64,000 nt of DNA from Nageia nagi (Eukaryota > Pinophyta), in the NCBI GenBank assembly GCA_050084985.1, contig JBITNC010000001.1, positions 107,880,001 to 107,944,000 of the forward strand, given 5' to 3'. Position numbers and translations under genes: made by a program. Under the pieces are notes generated by a model that saw only the letters and a list, made by a program, of their open reading frames with translations, was not told where the DNA came from and searched no databases. Below, piece after piece: positions 52,981-64,000 of this stretch. The number at the start of each line of letters is the position of its first letter. Position 1 is the first letter of the stretch.

Positions 52981-54240
52981 CCAAATATTTTAAAATTCCT
53001 CTACAACTACCTAACATGGCAACACCATACCTTTCAAAATCAATTTCTAAATTATTTTTTAGATATTTAAAACTCATTATGTTAAGCATATTCCCCTATG
53101 AATAATAAATAAACTAATAGTTTGAAATCATTAATCATATGGATAATTCACATTCCAAAGTATTTAATTTCCTATTAAAAAAAAAAACCCTATCAATTCA
53201 ATCTTATAAAGATAAATAATGATGTAGTTTTGTCCTTAGTTGATGTTCAAGTCCATATAATAAATCCCATGACTTCCTCCTCATCATACTCTTGACTAGT
53301 TTGAGCCTATGCTATAAAATTAACTTTGCCTCCAAGGAATAGAATGTTGCCTAATAAATGTAGACAGCTAGAAAATATAGTTGCTATGTTTGGGAAAATT
53401 TCAAATGTCTCATCATTTCATGGTATAGATTCAAACCCATACATTGCAAATCATAATCAATAATAACATAATCAAAGGTGCCTCCAACACCTTAATAATG
53501 CATGGGAAAACATACAACCAAGTGAGCGCTAAATTTCCCACATGAATTTACCATAATACCTCCATAAATCCTTCTAAGTCCATACAAAATCATCATAAAT
53601 CCTATCATCCTTGCAAGAGTATGAATTCAATGCACTTATGAGAAAAAGTACAATATTGAATGAATCCTCACAAGCCCTAAAATTCAACTAACTTTTCATG
53701 GCACTAGCTCAATTAGAACTCTCAAACCCCCTCTCCATATGATAATACATTTTTGAACAAAGCACCAAAGGTAATGATGTAGGGTTGTTACCTACCAAAT
53801 TCACCACCCTATACCATAGGTTTCACACATATTGAATGGATTAGAGTAAAAAATGTAATGTTAAGGCATGGTTGGTTAGGTTATATTAAGCACCTAAAAG
53901 ACCCCTTTGAATTATTTTCCACCTACACACATATTCGCATATTATTTAGGTAGGATTCAAAATTTAGATGTAGGTTAGTATATATATTTTTAGGATATTC
54001 TATGTATTTTATTAATTCTTTAATATATATACATTATGGTAACTTTTCTTTGATTTTACAAGTATTTCATCGAGTTAAAATAAGAAATATTTCTAGGACA
54101 AGGAATCAGATCTAACATGTTATTCTTATTCAAGTTCAAGATCAACTCAACTTAACATTCGCAGCATATTCAATTCCTTATCTTTATTAACTCATTAATT
54201 ATTTTGACAAAAGGGATTTTTATCTAAATGGTAAGTTTTT
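52981..54240. other. AT-rich intergenic DNA
   Basis: No gene or element was recognised. Small open frames are not motif-bearing. Local A runs occur near 53178-53188. Confidence 0.4.
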
Positions 54241-54253
54241 CCCTTACATAAAA

Positions 54254-54460
54254 TCAAGTAATCAATAATTTAAACACCATATTACTAATCACCTCAAATG
54301 GGGGGATTAGCAAGTCAAGGAAATACCTTATCTCTCCATTAGGTTTTATTGTAGGAATAATATTTGAAATACATGGAGAGTAATCAATAGGTCTAATGAA
54401 TCTTGCTTTCAAATATTTCTCAATTTTTTGCTTTACTAGCAAGGCAAATTTTGGATTCAT
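54254..54460 (-). pseudogene. gypsy RT N-terminal fragment
   Basis: The frame reads MNPKFALLVKQKIEKYLKAR, FIRPIDYSPCISNI and IPTIKPNGEIRYFLDL, corresponding to the start of gypsy RT (LNP..a..vK.EI.KLL.aGfI.P..YS.WvsniVPV.Kk.G.iR.C.D). The palm with its DD box is absent because the copy ends here. Confidence 0.85.
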
Positions 54461-54937
54461 CTTTCTTAATTTTTTACTAACAAGCTTAACATCATCTTTA
54501 ACAACTGAACTATGAGTGACAAAATCTAATATCTAACCCAATCATATCATTATAATATTAAGAAAATATTTCTTAAACTCATAGAAGATTTTTTTGATAT
54601 ATATTTATTACATCATCATTGATCCATACTCCTATTTTAGCCATATTATATGAACCAATATCAACATCCACAAATGCTTTGTTAAAAAAATTTGTCTTAT
54701 CAATCAACTAGGGGAGGATAGGAAACACTCTCAACCCTCAACAGAAAACTCAAACATCAATATTTCTAATTAATTATACATCAACATACAACATTACCTC
54801 TTTTTGTATTGATGTACCACAAAGAGCAGTAAAAGAAAAAATGAAAAACACCCTCCCTCCCTCCTAATTACCTAAATATATACCTACTCTACATAAAATA
54901 GAAATAATAGTAGTTTAGGGTAGCATGGGGCAACCTA

Positions 54938-55141
54938 TTATGTATTCCAAAGTGCTTGCTTTAGCTCCAAAATATGCATGAGGATTGTTTTATTGCTTGA
55001 TTTTGGGAATTCACATCTACCACCTATAAATTCAAGGAAGGAATCATCATCTCTAAAAACATCAAATGAAATTATCTCATTCTCATCTAGAAACCATCCT
55101 AAATCATTAACTAGTTGAATCAAGTAAACTAAATCAAGCAT
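54938..55141 (-). pseudogene. gypsy region between protease and RT
   Basis: The open frame MLDLVYLIQLVNDLGWFLDE and onward lies between protease and RT of the minus-strand element and has no recognisable catalytic motif. Position suggests part of the same polyprotein. Confidence 0.4.
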
Positions 55142-55563
55142 ATCATTTGGTGAAGGTTAATCATCCTCTACTTCTTCCTGCTCCTTACAAGGTTCTTCAT
55201 ATCCAATGTCAATTTCCCTTTTAATCTATCCCATAGTTTTAGGAAGTCATATGATACCTTGTTCATTTTTACCTAGGTCTTTACCCTTATAATTGCATCT
55301 CTTCAAATAATTATTCAAGAAATTATTATTCATGTTTACCTCAATTTGATATATACTTATGCTATCCTTCATAACTCCACTCTCATATGATTATACCTTT
55401 GAGCTCTTTATTTCTTTTGGAACTAACATCTTCTTCACACTCTTCTCCTTAAATAGAATATGTACATCTTCTATCGGATCCTTATTCTCAATATTTTTCA
55501 TAAGCACCTCTTGGTATGTTGGCATACCACTTCTTACATACGACGATCCAAATCTTTGAAACT

Positions 55564-56060
55564 TTATGATATATCAAAGTCATCAAAATTGTAAGTTATC
55601 ATATCCATCTCCTGGACAAGAATTGATTCCTTTATTTCATCTTTATTTATACATTTAGTGCTAGGTAACATATTGCCTTCAACAACCTGAACATATTCAA
55701 AAGGTTTTTCATCATCTCTAACAGTAATAGTTTTTCCTTCATGCTCAAATTTCAAACAACTATGTAATTTTGATAGAACAACCTTCATAGTGTGCAACCA
55801 AGGCCTACCCAACAACAAATTGTATAGGACATTATCTTGAAAAGCATAGCAATTAATATTGACTATTTTAGGTCCTACTTCGATAGGCAATTGTATTGAT
55901 CCCATGCAATACATTTCAACATTATTAAATCCTTTGATACTAATATTTGATCTTTGAATCTTATTCATCACTTGTTGTAATTGTTACAAGAGAGGTGAAA
56001 AATATCAACATTTGGCCCAATGTCAACTAAGACTATCTTCATTGAATTTCCAAACATTTT
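55564..56060 (-). pseudogene. gypsy aspartic protease, mostly open
   Basis: Upstream of the 135-codon open frame (55971-55564) the strand reads VLVDIGPNVDIF, the active-site Asp region in the form DIG where the family has D(T/N)G, then two stops. The open frame continues ISIKGFNNVEMYCMGSIQLP, IEVGPKIVNINCYAF and YNLLLGRPWLHTMKVVLSKL, a clear match to plant Tat/Athila protease ends. The acidic tail follows. It cleaves the gag-pol polyprotein in the family; here the stops beside the active site make it non-functional. Confidence 0.85.
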
Positions 56061-56399
56061 ACGTTGATGTACAATGTCAGATACTTGTAAATAATATCTT
56101 TATTAGGAATCTCTTTATCATTTAGGCATAATATTCTAGCATTTATAAATATATTTGCATCTACTTGATTATTTTTCAATGTATCATATAAAGCATCCTT
56201 ATGAACATAAAAAAAAAAATTAATAATTCAAAAAGTTCATCTTTTCTATAGTGCCTCAAAGTTTTTCTTCAATATTGTACTCTTGAGGATCCTTCGGATT
56301 TGTACAATGGCAATATGAATAGATGCTCTAGGTCTTTTACATTATACATGGATGTACAAATCTTCAATGAAAAGAACATTCCTCAATTGACTCTTGTGC

Positions 56400-57260
56400 A
56401 ATCTATCTTTTTGTTGCTTAAGTCACTCTTCCTTCATCTAGCAATTTTTTTATCTCCTTCCATAGAATAGTGCAAGCATTTATCTTGTGACCATAAACTC
56501 TATGATAAATTTCATAAGATGGAGCAAATTTAGATCATTGTCTCCTAATTCCATCTAAGGAGTTAGATAAATCAAACTCTTTTTTGTATAATTTCAAAAT
56601 ATGATTTGTGGGGAAATTGCTAACTTTAATCTACTATCCCTTTATATGCTTTATTTGGATTTTATTTAGGTTGGTCAACTGCATTGATCTACTTATCCTC
56701 TTTATAAAGATAACTCCTATATGTGTCTTTTGAGATAACTCCATATTTTAATGACCCAATCTTAGCTAAACCTTTTCCTTGCAAAATAATTTATAGGTCA
56801 TGTCTATAAATTGTAGATCCATTTAATCAATTCCTTCTCTCTTCAAGGAAAGAATGATGTTGTCCATAAACATCAAAGTAGCATGCTTCTCTTAAATCAT
56901 TCCTTCCACCATACTCCAAACCTTTTAAAACCTTATGATGAACTTATATAATCTTTCATTATGACTTTGCTTATAAATATGAAATTATGACCAACCTATA
57001 AGCATTATGATTAAATTTCTTTTGGAATATGATAATAAATTGCTAATAGGATCTAATGGATGTATGAGGAAACAAAAACTACCATTTCAAATAATATCCC
57101 TTCAATTTAGTACGAAAATATTTAGCCAAGAGATTATGATTCATAACAAATTTTAGCTCAAACTTCATCTTAAATGATATTGCATTGGATATCTTTCAGC
57201 ACCATACATCTCAACATATGGTTCATTTTGATGCTTAGGAGCCATGATGTTATAGATCAT
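56400..57260 (-). pseudogene. gypsy gag remnant
   Basis: Minus-strand fragments include NEPYVEMYGAERYPMQYHL, FLFPHTSIRS and NERLYKFIIRFXKVWSMVE, which fit gag of this group (SI.S...L...F, E.L..FI.R). Heavily broken. Confidence 0.5.
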
Positions 57261-57399
57261 AAAGAGGGCTTGAATCTTCAATAATTTTAGGTTCATTATT
57301 ACCTTGAATATGGCTTTTTATCTCTTTAACTTATTTGGCTAAATCATCAAATGGATAGGAAGTTCCACTTCTATTACTATTGTCACCTTGATCTCTTTT

Positions 57400-58235
57400 C
57401 TCCTTGTTATCAATATAGCTTTAGCATTATTTAAACTAAATTTATCAATAAATGTTTACATTGCAACAAGATCCATATCTAAGACATTTAAATTGCAAGA
57501 TAAATCCTATCCAAAAATCCTAGAATTTTTAGCACAAGTAATGGAAATTATGTTGTCATATAAAAGAGTCAGGTTCACTAATTTGTTGATACTAAAAATT
57601 GATTTTATTTATTTAATTTAACATCAATTATAATAAATAATTATTTTAATTTAAACCACAAATAATTTAAATGCTACCTAATTCACTTTTGCTTGAAACA
57701 TAATAAAATATGACTTCAAATGAACAACAAACCGATCATTTACATATATCGAATGAATTGCGACCAAGATCTGGTCTCAATATATAGGGTCTAGATGACC
57801 CACTCTCCAAATTCGAGCACTTGTTCCTATTTGATGTGTTGTGTCAATGTACCATGGTATGCCACCATATGACTCCTTTCCTTTACTACCTTTGAATTTG
57901 CATGCGTTTTCAAGGTCGTTTACCAAGGTTATCATATATAACTACGATGTTACGAATAAGGAATGCACTATCTAATAAAGGCACAAATTCAAACTTGATA
58001 GGTGATCTCAAGAGGCATCAAGTATAGAATGTAGTATAATCTCTATCAAGATCTAGATATAATCAATGCCACATCCTTCTTCCCTTAAATAGATAAATTT
58101 CCATCATTGGGCTAAGCCTCCTTGCTTAGCATACCTTGGACTTGTCACTGAAAAGATAACAAGGAGTGAAATTGCACTTTATTCCATAAATATACCTCAA
58201 ATATAGAAAATAAATAATTAAATCACTTTAATTAC
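57400..58235. other. flank of the minus-strand gypsy, no gene recognised
   Basis: A 77-codon plus-strand frame at 57388-57621 lacks motifs. A more balanced stretch at 57770-58160 may be LTR sequence of the plus-strand unit ending at 58290. Confidence 0.35.
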
Positions 58236-58290
58236 TTAGATACCTAAAATATGATTTTTAATTAAATAAAATCAAATTTATGTGTTAACA
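58236..58290 (+). repeat. probable gypsy LTR end, second copy
   Basis: TTAGATACCTAAAATATG to TGTGTTAACA matches 35085-35146. The TAACA terminus suits an LTR end. It is in plus orientation, opposite to the neighbouring gypsy relic, so it is a solo LTR or a piece of another insertion. Confidence 0.45.
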
Positions 58291-58476
58291 CAAATATTAT
58301 TTTATTAACTTAAGAACCATAATTAATATTATGATCAAAATAACATAGATAAAATAAACCTAGATAATTTATGAAACACATTTAAAATCTTGAAAATAGT
58401 TGTTCGCTCAACTATTAAATCAAAAGGTGTAGTGGAAGAAGTTATAAAGAATTCAAATAATAGATAAACTCGAAAA

Positions 58477-58540
58477 TGATATCTCTTAACGTTTTTTTAT
58501 ATATAAAAAATTATATCAAAACTAATATAAAAACTAATTC
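58477..58540 (-). repeat. repeat family R, fragment (copy 4)
   Basis: AATGATATCTCTTAACG and the following T/A run to TATATCAAAACTA match, in reverse complement, 19734-19800 and, directly, 59698-59760. Confidence 0.55.
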
Positions 58541-59420
58541 AAGTAATAGTTTATCCATTCATTATTATAAAAAATACAAATAATTCATCATCAACAAAAA
58601 TCTAAATATATTCATATTTGTATTTGTAATTGAAAGATCTAAGTCAGTAGTAAGAAAAAGGGTCTCCCAAATCTACTGGCTTGGTGGAGAAGAACGTTGC
58701 CTATGAGGGGGAATAGCCCATCTTCTAAAGGAAAAGGTAGACAGGAGGGTTTTAAAGACCGCAATTGTGAGCTGGAGGGGTGAAATGGAATATGAAATGT
58801 CCATTGGAATCTAAATGCAAAGAAATTAATAAGAAGCCTCAATAACCCTTCAAGTGGAATTAGATGAAAAAGAGGAAGTTCAGGGTCATCCTAAGAAGGA
58901 GGTATTAAAGGCAAACAGCCATAATATTCTACTGTAGTGTATGCACCAATTCAAAGAAGATCAATAATTATTAGGACATTAAAATACTTATCTATACATT
59001 TGAATATAAAGATAATAAAAGTTGCTACCAATTTATTTTATAGGATCTTTGTAATTATTTTTTGAGTTTTGAATTCTTTAATTTGATTAATATTGTAAGA
59101 AGTGAAAATAATATTATGCATTTTTATATGATTATTCAATCATCATTGAGTTTTGAATTAGATCAATTATGTAGTTCAAATGAGGATTGAATTCTTTGTT
59201 TGTATTTTCATTATCTAAAAATATAGTTAAAGTGTCAAGGAGTTCAAATTAGTAATGAAAGGTATTATAATCATTTGTTTTTATTATTCCATATTCAACA
59301 TGAATTTTCTGATAATCCTTAGCTTTCATAAAGGTTTGTATGTTAGTGATAAGAAATTCTTATTTTTACAAAGTTGGATTCCATCCAATTCATTTCTTTT
59401 AACATTGATAGGATTTTTTT
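58541..59420. other. intergenic DNA between R repeats
   Basis: No gene was recognised. The segment 58630-58930 is more G/C-rich, with a minus-strand frame 58842-58639 lacking motifs. The rest is AT-rich. Confidence 0.35.
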
Positions 59421-59770
59421 AAGTTGCAATCGAGGTAAGTGGAGAACCAAAATATCACGTGCGAGTTTGTATGTTAAACATCAACTTTAATATTTAAAAA
59501 AAAAAATTAATCAATTTTATTATTTTAAAAAAAAATAGTGGACTTCAAAAATATAATTTAAAAGTTTATATATATATATATATATCATATTTTTTTAAGA
59601 AAAGTATACAAAATACATATTAAATATAATAAATTATAAGTCTATAATGATTTAATTATATCATTTCTTGGTATTGCTATATCCAAGATAAACACCTTAG
59701 AAATGATATCTCTCGAAATTTTTTTGATATATAAGGAAGTATATCAAAGCTAGTTTGTAATATAAACACA
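59421..59770 (-). repeat. AT-rich repeat family R, copy 3 (inverted)
   Basis: GTGGAGAACCAAAATATCAC (from about 59439) to the AATATTTAAAA string and AATGATATCTCTCG...TATATCAAAGCTA (59698-59755) match copy 1 at 19878-19945 and 19734-19800 in reverse complement, in consistent order. The TA microsatellite (59569-59585) lies between. Confidence 0.6.
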
Positions 59771-60620
59771 ACACAATGTTTTGCATGAGAGATGATTTTG
59801 GTGAATGATAGTGAGGCTTTTGTGTGTAATGAATATACTAATAAAATAGTAATACATAATCTTCCAATAAATAATTAGTTTCTTATGGTACCTTTCCTCC
59901 TAATTCCCTTTTTATAATAATATAAAAGGCCACTTTAGTGATGATTTGGTGAAAATATGTAAAGACTTATAAAAACCAACCTACATTTGAAATGTGAGCT
60001 GATTTAATAAGTAATCATTTTCACACAAAGTAGTAGATATAAAAAAAAAAAAATGAATGTAATGTAATTAACATCCCAAATAAGCACATAATAAAGGTAA
60101 TAAATGTTAGGAATGACAAAACAATTATTTAGTAAAATGATATTTACATTTCATTTTTTTGAAACACCAAAAACCATTGTTGTGCTTCTATCATAGGCCA
60201 AAATCAAGCCTATTGAGTCTATTCTTCTAAAAATAATACTTAAAACTATTCATCTACATCTTCTATGTTAGGGTAGTGAATTTTACTTGCATTTAGAACT
60301 TCAAATATGTAGATGATAATCTCGATACTAGCTTCGTCAAAGTCAAGATTAAGAAAATTTTGAAGAATCAATTTATTGTGCTCAAACACGAGCACCTTGG
60401 ACTGTCTTGCACCCATTATTAATTAAGCTTTCTTTTTATCTTTCTTTGAGCATGATCTAGTACTTGAGAGAGATAATTCACCCAGATAGCTACACCAAAT
60501 CGAAATTCATCAAGTCTTCATTGCAAACTCAGAGGGATGCTTCAAGCACACACCTCAAGCCCTAGAGATACATTCTTTTGGTGGCTTCGTTCAATGGAAA
60601 CTACTTCTTGTACATGGGCC
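59771..60620. other. AT-rich intergenic DNA
   Basis: No gene or element was recognised. A long A run lies at 60041-60052. Confidence 0.35.
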
Positions 60621-60937
60621 TTAACAATCTATTGTAACACCATGGTTGCAAGGAAGTGTTCCAGAGTATGGTCAACAACCATATTGCACCCGAGCATGCA
60701 CAACCATATATAGGTTGTAATGCTTACCTGAATCCAATTATACAACAACCATAGGTTCAAAGTGTGAATTACAACTATCAATCAAATCCAGTGCAACAAT
60801 CATGCCACCCTTAATACAATACATGAAACCAAGTGAATAACCAGATGTCATCAATGCAACAAGCTTCTTCTAATTATCAAAATCTTCTAAATATATCACA
60901 AGTTTTCACCCAAGCTATCCAACAAGAATAGCTATGG

Positions 60938-61054
60938 CTACAAGCTGCATGGAATCATCAACAAGAAAAGCTAATGCTGCAAGTTGCATGGAATCATCAA
61001 CAAGAAAAGCTAAGGCTACAAGCTACATGGAATTATCAATAGGAACAAGTAAAA
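60938..61054 (+). repeat. three tandem 39-bp (13-residue) repeats
   Basis: Units at 60938-60976, 60977-61015 and 61016-61054 encode LQAAWNHQQEKLM, LQVAWNHQQEKLR and LQATWNYQ-stop-EQVK. The first two are nearly identical; the third has diverged. The pattern suits a coiled coil. Confidence 0.85.
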
Positions 61055-62841
61055 GTTATACAAGCTGTAGAGAAACACAAACAAGAGGAACAATTAGTGA
61101 ATGAGATGGCAAGGATATTTTTCGATATTGTTTTTATCCACCCCATTTTACACCTATTTCAATCAAAGAAGCATCTTTGCATAATGTAGTGGAAATGATA
61201 GAAGATGAATACAATGAGGGGGATGTACAAATCAATCGCATCCTATCAAGGCCATCCCTACCTCTTCCTCCTTCCACCTTATAAGAATGCTTGGGTAATC
61301 TTGAAGATAGTTTGCCAGAAGAAGAAGAGCATCAATCATCCTGGTTGTCTATGTGCCTTGAAGGCAAAACTTTTCATAGTCATGTGGAATATACTCATCT
61401 TGATTACAACTTAATATCACTTGCAACTTGTTGCAAAGCTGAACTTCCTCCCACCCCAATCCTAGGCTATCAAGAATGTGTCAAATCACAAATAGTCGAG
61501 ATACTAGAGAATGTTTGTGTAAGTCATCAGATCAAAAGTGCAACATTTTCTAGACTTTGTGTTGGTAGATGTGTCAAGAGACATATATCCAATCCCAATC
61601 CAACTTCGTAAGGAATGGATCTAGTCCTTAGACGTTGATTCATCATATTCTTGTGTATGTGAACATGTTTAGAATAGTAAAATAAATTAGCAACCCAAAT
61701 CTTACCTATGAGGAGAATTCAATTCAAAAAAAGAGATAATCCAGGAGGTGCAAGAACATCAACCATTTGAGATATCTATTTGTTTTTATGAAGGCAATGT
61801 GTTCCACAATTGTATAATGAATCCAACGGTGAATATAAATATGATGTCATATGAGGCCTTTTGTGAGGCTGGAAATCCCACATGATATAGAAATCTTAGA
61901 ATGTAATGACTATAAAAGGGATCTTGAAACAAGCCTGCATAACTTCAAGGATCACAAGTACAACACTTCCTAGACATCCTAATCGTGGATTTCCCTATGT
62001 CAATACCAATCCTATTGAATAAAGAATGGATCCACATATTAGGTGAGTATGATGCCCCATGCTTAGTTGGAGATGAGGGAGAAATGTCAAAGAGTGAAAG
62101 TTGCCATTGTCCCCAAAAGGACCAAGACCTTGTAGAACCCATGCATGAAGGTATCCTTAAATATTTTACTTGTGGATCATTCTTTAATGATCAACCAAGC
62201 GAGATAGGGTTGGAGAAAGATTGTGTTGATGTTGAACATGACCTCAAACTTAATTCACTGTTGAGGACCAATGATGTCGATGTCAAAGATAGCACCATGA
62301 GCCCTGTAGCAGAAACAGGGGAATCCTCTTATCCAAAATATGAAAGGTGAAATCCCTAAGTGCAATGTTGAAATGAATGACTTCTTATTCTCGCAAGAGA
62401 AAGAAGATATGGTCGAAGTAAAACAAGTGATGGTAGATGACCTTTTTGATTTGAAAATCAGAGGCATTGTAAAAGCTCTATATAGTAAAGCACATGTACT
62501 AGCACACTTTAATGAATATGAGATCTTAGACATGGATGACATTGATATATTAGAAGGGCAACAGGAGTGTACAATAGATGAACCTTTTAGGCTAGAATTT
62601 GAAGATGTCAAAGATTCTCTATTTGTTCAAGCACAAGACTCTCACAATAGGATATTGAAGATGCTTTAATTGTTTTTGCACAAGAACGGGTATACAAGGA
62701 TTAACATAAGATTGAAGACATTGGTGACACCATGGAGGATACTTGTTATCAAAAGGTAATGAAAGTCGAATGGAGAGAAAATCAGAATATGCATTAGAAG
62801 AATATGAATTGATAGTTGATCTTGAGGTTGGTCTTGATAAA

Positions 62842-62967
62842 TATCAAGTTTATACTTCTACAATCCTTATGCCTCAATGTTCATATTTCTCATCTTTAGG
62901 CGGTTATCAAGTTTATACTCCTACAATCCTTATGCCTCAATGTTCATATTTCTCATCATTAGGCGAT
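62842..62967 (+). repeat. two tandem 63-bp (21-residue) repeats
   Basis: Units 62842-62904 and 62905-62967 encode YQVYTSTILMPQCSYFSSLG-G and YQVYTPTILMPQCSYFSSLG-D. They differ by only a few bases and keep the frame of the 62743-63228 ORF. Confidence 0.9.
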
Positions 62968-63240
62968 AAGGAGCTTGCAGGTTATGAGAGTCAAGATCAA
63001 GTGGTTGTTACAAGTGAGATGAGGCTAAAGGCATCTCAAGTATTTGATACCTTACACCATGAGTTGGTCTACAAGAAGAGCCTTCCACATATTTCTTTCA
63101 TTGATCCATATCAATTCATCGAAAAGATTCTCACATGGGTTGATTCTTCACAGGTATTGGGTGTGTCCCTCTCAACATGTCAAATCCCTTTGTTGTACTC
63201 ACTCTGTCAATTGCATTTGGTAGTCTAGTGTATATAATGT

Positions 63241-64000
63241 GCTTGTTTCCCTTTAAAAAAAATAAGCCTCGAAGCTTTTTCATAGGAACTCATCATGAGT
63301 GCAACTGAGCTCAAAAGCTAGTTGCCCTTCTACACGAAGACTACAACTAATGTAGGCACTTTGGGTGATCCTATTGATATTGGTTCCTTGCCCTTCGATG
63401 AAAGTCCGAAAGAAAGATATCATCTCAAGTCATGGATGACAGATAAAAGATGTGAAATTGTCTTTGGACTTAAACTATAAAGCAAGTATCCCAATGGTCG
63501 TTCAAATGACTAGTGAGAATTCACTAACTATAATGGAACCAATAATGCAATCGTGATTGACAATGTCGACACAAACTCATACTTCATTGAACAATGCAAG
63601 TCATTATGCATGCAAAGTTATTTTAGTTTGTCTTAGCTTTATTAGTTTGTCATGGTTTACCTTGTTTTGTTTTAGCTATTGTTGTGCTCAAACACAACAC
63701 AACCCAAAATATGTAATTTTGAAGACCCAACATTTTGTCAAGTCATGATCATCAACACGCTAGAATCATATTCCTTCGAAACCCCACATAGAACCAAGTG
63801 TTGTTCACCCCTCCCAATCATAATCATGATGAACAATATTTGAAGATATCCAAAATTGACTAAGTTTGAGAGATAGGAGAGTCCAAGGAACAATGTCAGA
63901 TAGAAGATAGGAGACCAAGTCCTAGAACCCAAAAAGTTTCATCTTTCTCAACAATATGAACACTTGCTCTGCTTACCACACTTGAACTCATTAATTTTTG
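63241..64000 (+). other. end of window, possible continuation of the same relic
   Basis: The plus-strand phrase VGTLGDPIDIGSLPFDESPK with ERYHLKSWMTDKRCEIVFGL (about 63350-63470) reads as protein but sits in interrupted frames. It may belong to the unidentified series to the left. Nothing further is recognised to the window end. Confidence 0.35.

Larger units (their letters stand above)
54241..57400 (-). mobile_element. gypsy (Tat/Athila-like) gag-protease-RT relic
   Basis: On the minus strand gag fragments (about 57250-56500), a long open protease frame (55971-55564) and the start of RT (54460-54254) follow in gypsy order. The element ends abruptly at the RT start, and no LTR in the matching orientation is recognised on either side. 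The spacing of more than a kilobase between protease and RT and the protease style fit Tat/Athila-type elements. Stops are frequent outside the protease. Confidence 0.8.
60640..63240 (+). pseudogene. unidentified ORF series with tandem peptide repeats
   Basis: Plus-strand protein-like frames follow one another with few stops. First is a Gln/Asn-rich gag-like region with a triple 13-residue repeat and EQLVNEMARIFFD (60640-61140). Then come open frames 61291-61611, 61985-62350 and 62340-62669 (acidic, Asp/Glu-rich) and 62743-63228, which ends SFIDPYQFIEKILTWV and SLSTCQIPLLYSLCQLHLVV. Frames change between parts by single-base shifts or stops. I do not recognise the family. The Gln-rich coiled start resembles retroelement gag, so an unclassified element is likely. 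A degenerate host gene is possible. It is less decayed than other relics here. Confidence 0.45.

Noticed and set aside
1-64000. tRNA, rRNA, CRISPR, prokaryotic operons or organellar DNA
   Set aside because: None of the characteristic sequences was seen by eye. Short tRNAs or miRNA hairpins could still be missed without a structure search.

Overview
This window is nuclear DNA of a seed plant. It is AT-rich, with one split gene that has a 5-kb intron and canonical GT/AG junctions, lying in a large background of old, nested and heavily mutated retrotransposons of plant lineages (Ty1/copia, Ty3/gypsy chromovirus, gypsy with Tat/Athila-like gag and protease, L1-type LINE). The long intron and low gene density suggest a large genome such as a gymnosperm, but this is inference; nothing seen fixes the species. 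No bacterial, organellar, rRNA, tRNA or CRISPR feature was recognised.

Left part (1-22.3 kb), retroelement nest. After 2.3 kb of low-complexity and AT-rich DNA comes a plus-strand copia element (2285 to 6737) with a 3' LTR but no recognisable 5' LTR. It abuts a fragment (6738-7615) of an ORF1-type sequence that recurs at about 20.4-21.9 kb. An L1-type LINE (about 7.62 to 19.44 kb: ORF1, endonuclease, reverse transcriptase, zinc-binding tail) is split near its 3' end by a complete minus-strand chromovirus (12943-18911) with two LTRs, primer site, polypurine tract, chromodomain and a near-perfect 5-bp target duplication. An AT-rich repeat family (called R here) flanks the second ORF1 fragment and recurs inverted at 58-60 kb.

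Centre (22.4-31.7 kb), the only convincing host gene. Nine plus-strand exons join in compatible phase and encode a protein of about 735 residues. It starts with a basic N-terminus and a WIYLD domain (a ubiquitin-binding module known from SUVR-type histone methyltransferases) and ends in a charged tail with an RRR cluster. No SET domain is present. Exon 3, the second half of WIYLD, is partly duplicated 207 bp downstream with a usable donor and a new in-frame acceptor. The last exon needs one extra base near an A6 run to reach the likely stop.

Right part (31.7-64 kb). This is mostly AT-rich intergenic DNA with relics: a plus-strand gypsy gag-protease (about 35.1-37.1 kb), a strongly G-poor stretch (about 47.5-51.2 kb), a plus-strand chromovirus integrase/chromodomain end with polypurine tract and possible LTR (51.2-53.0 kb), a minus-strand gypsy gag-protease-RT (54.25-57.4 kb), R repeats, and a run of unusually open but unidentified ORFs with internal tandem amino-acid repeats (60.6-63.24 kb).

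Most element ORFs are broken by TAG/TAA where the families have Gln or Trp, and by acidic-to-Asn/Lys changes, as expected from C-to-T decay of methylated DNA. None looks able to move on its own.
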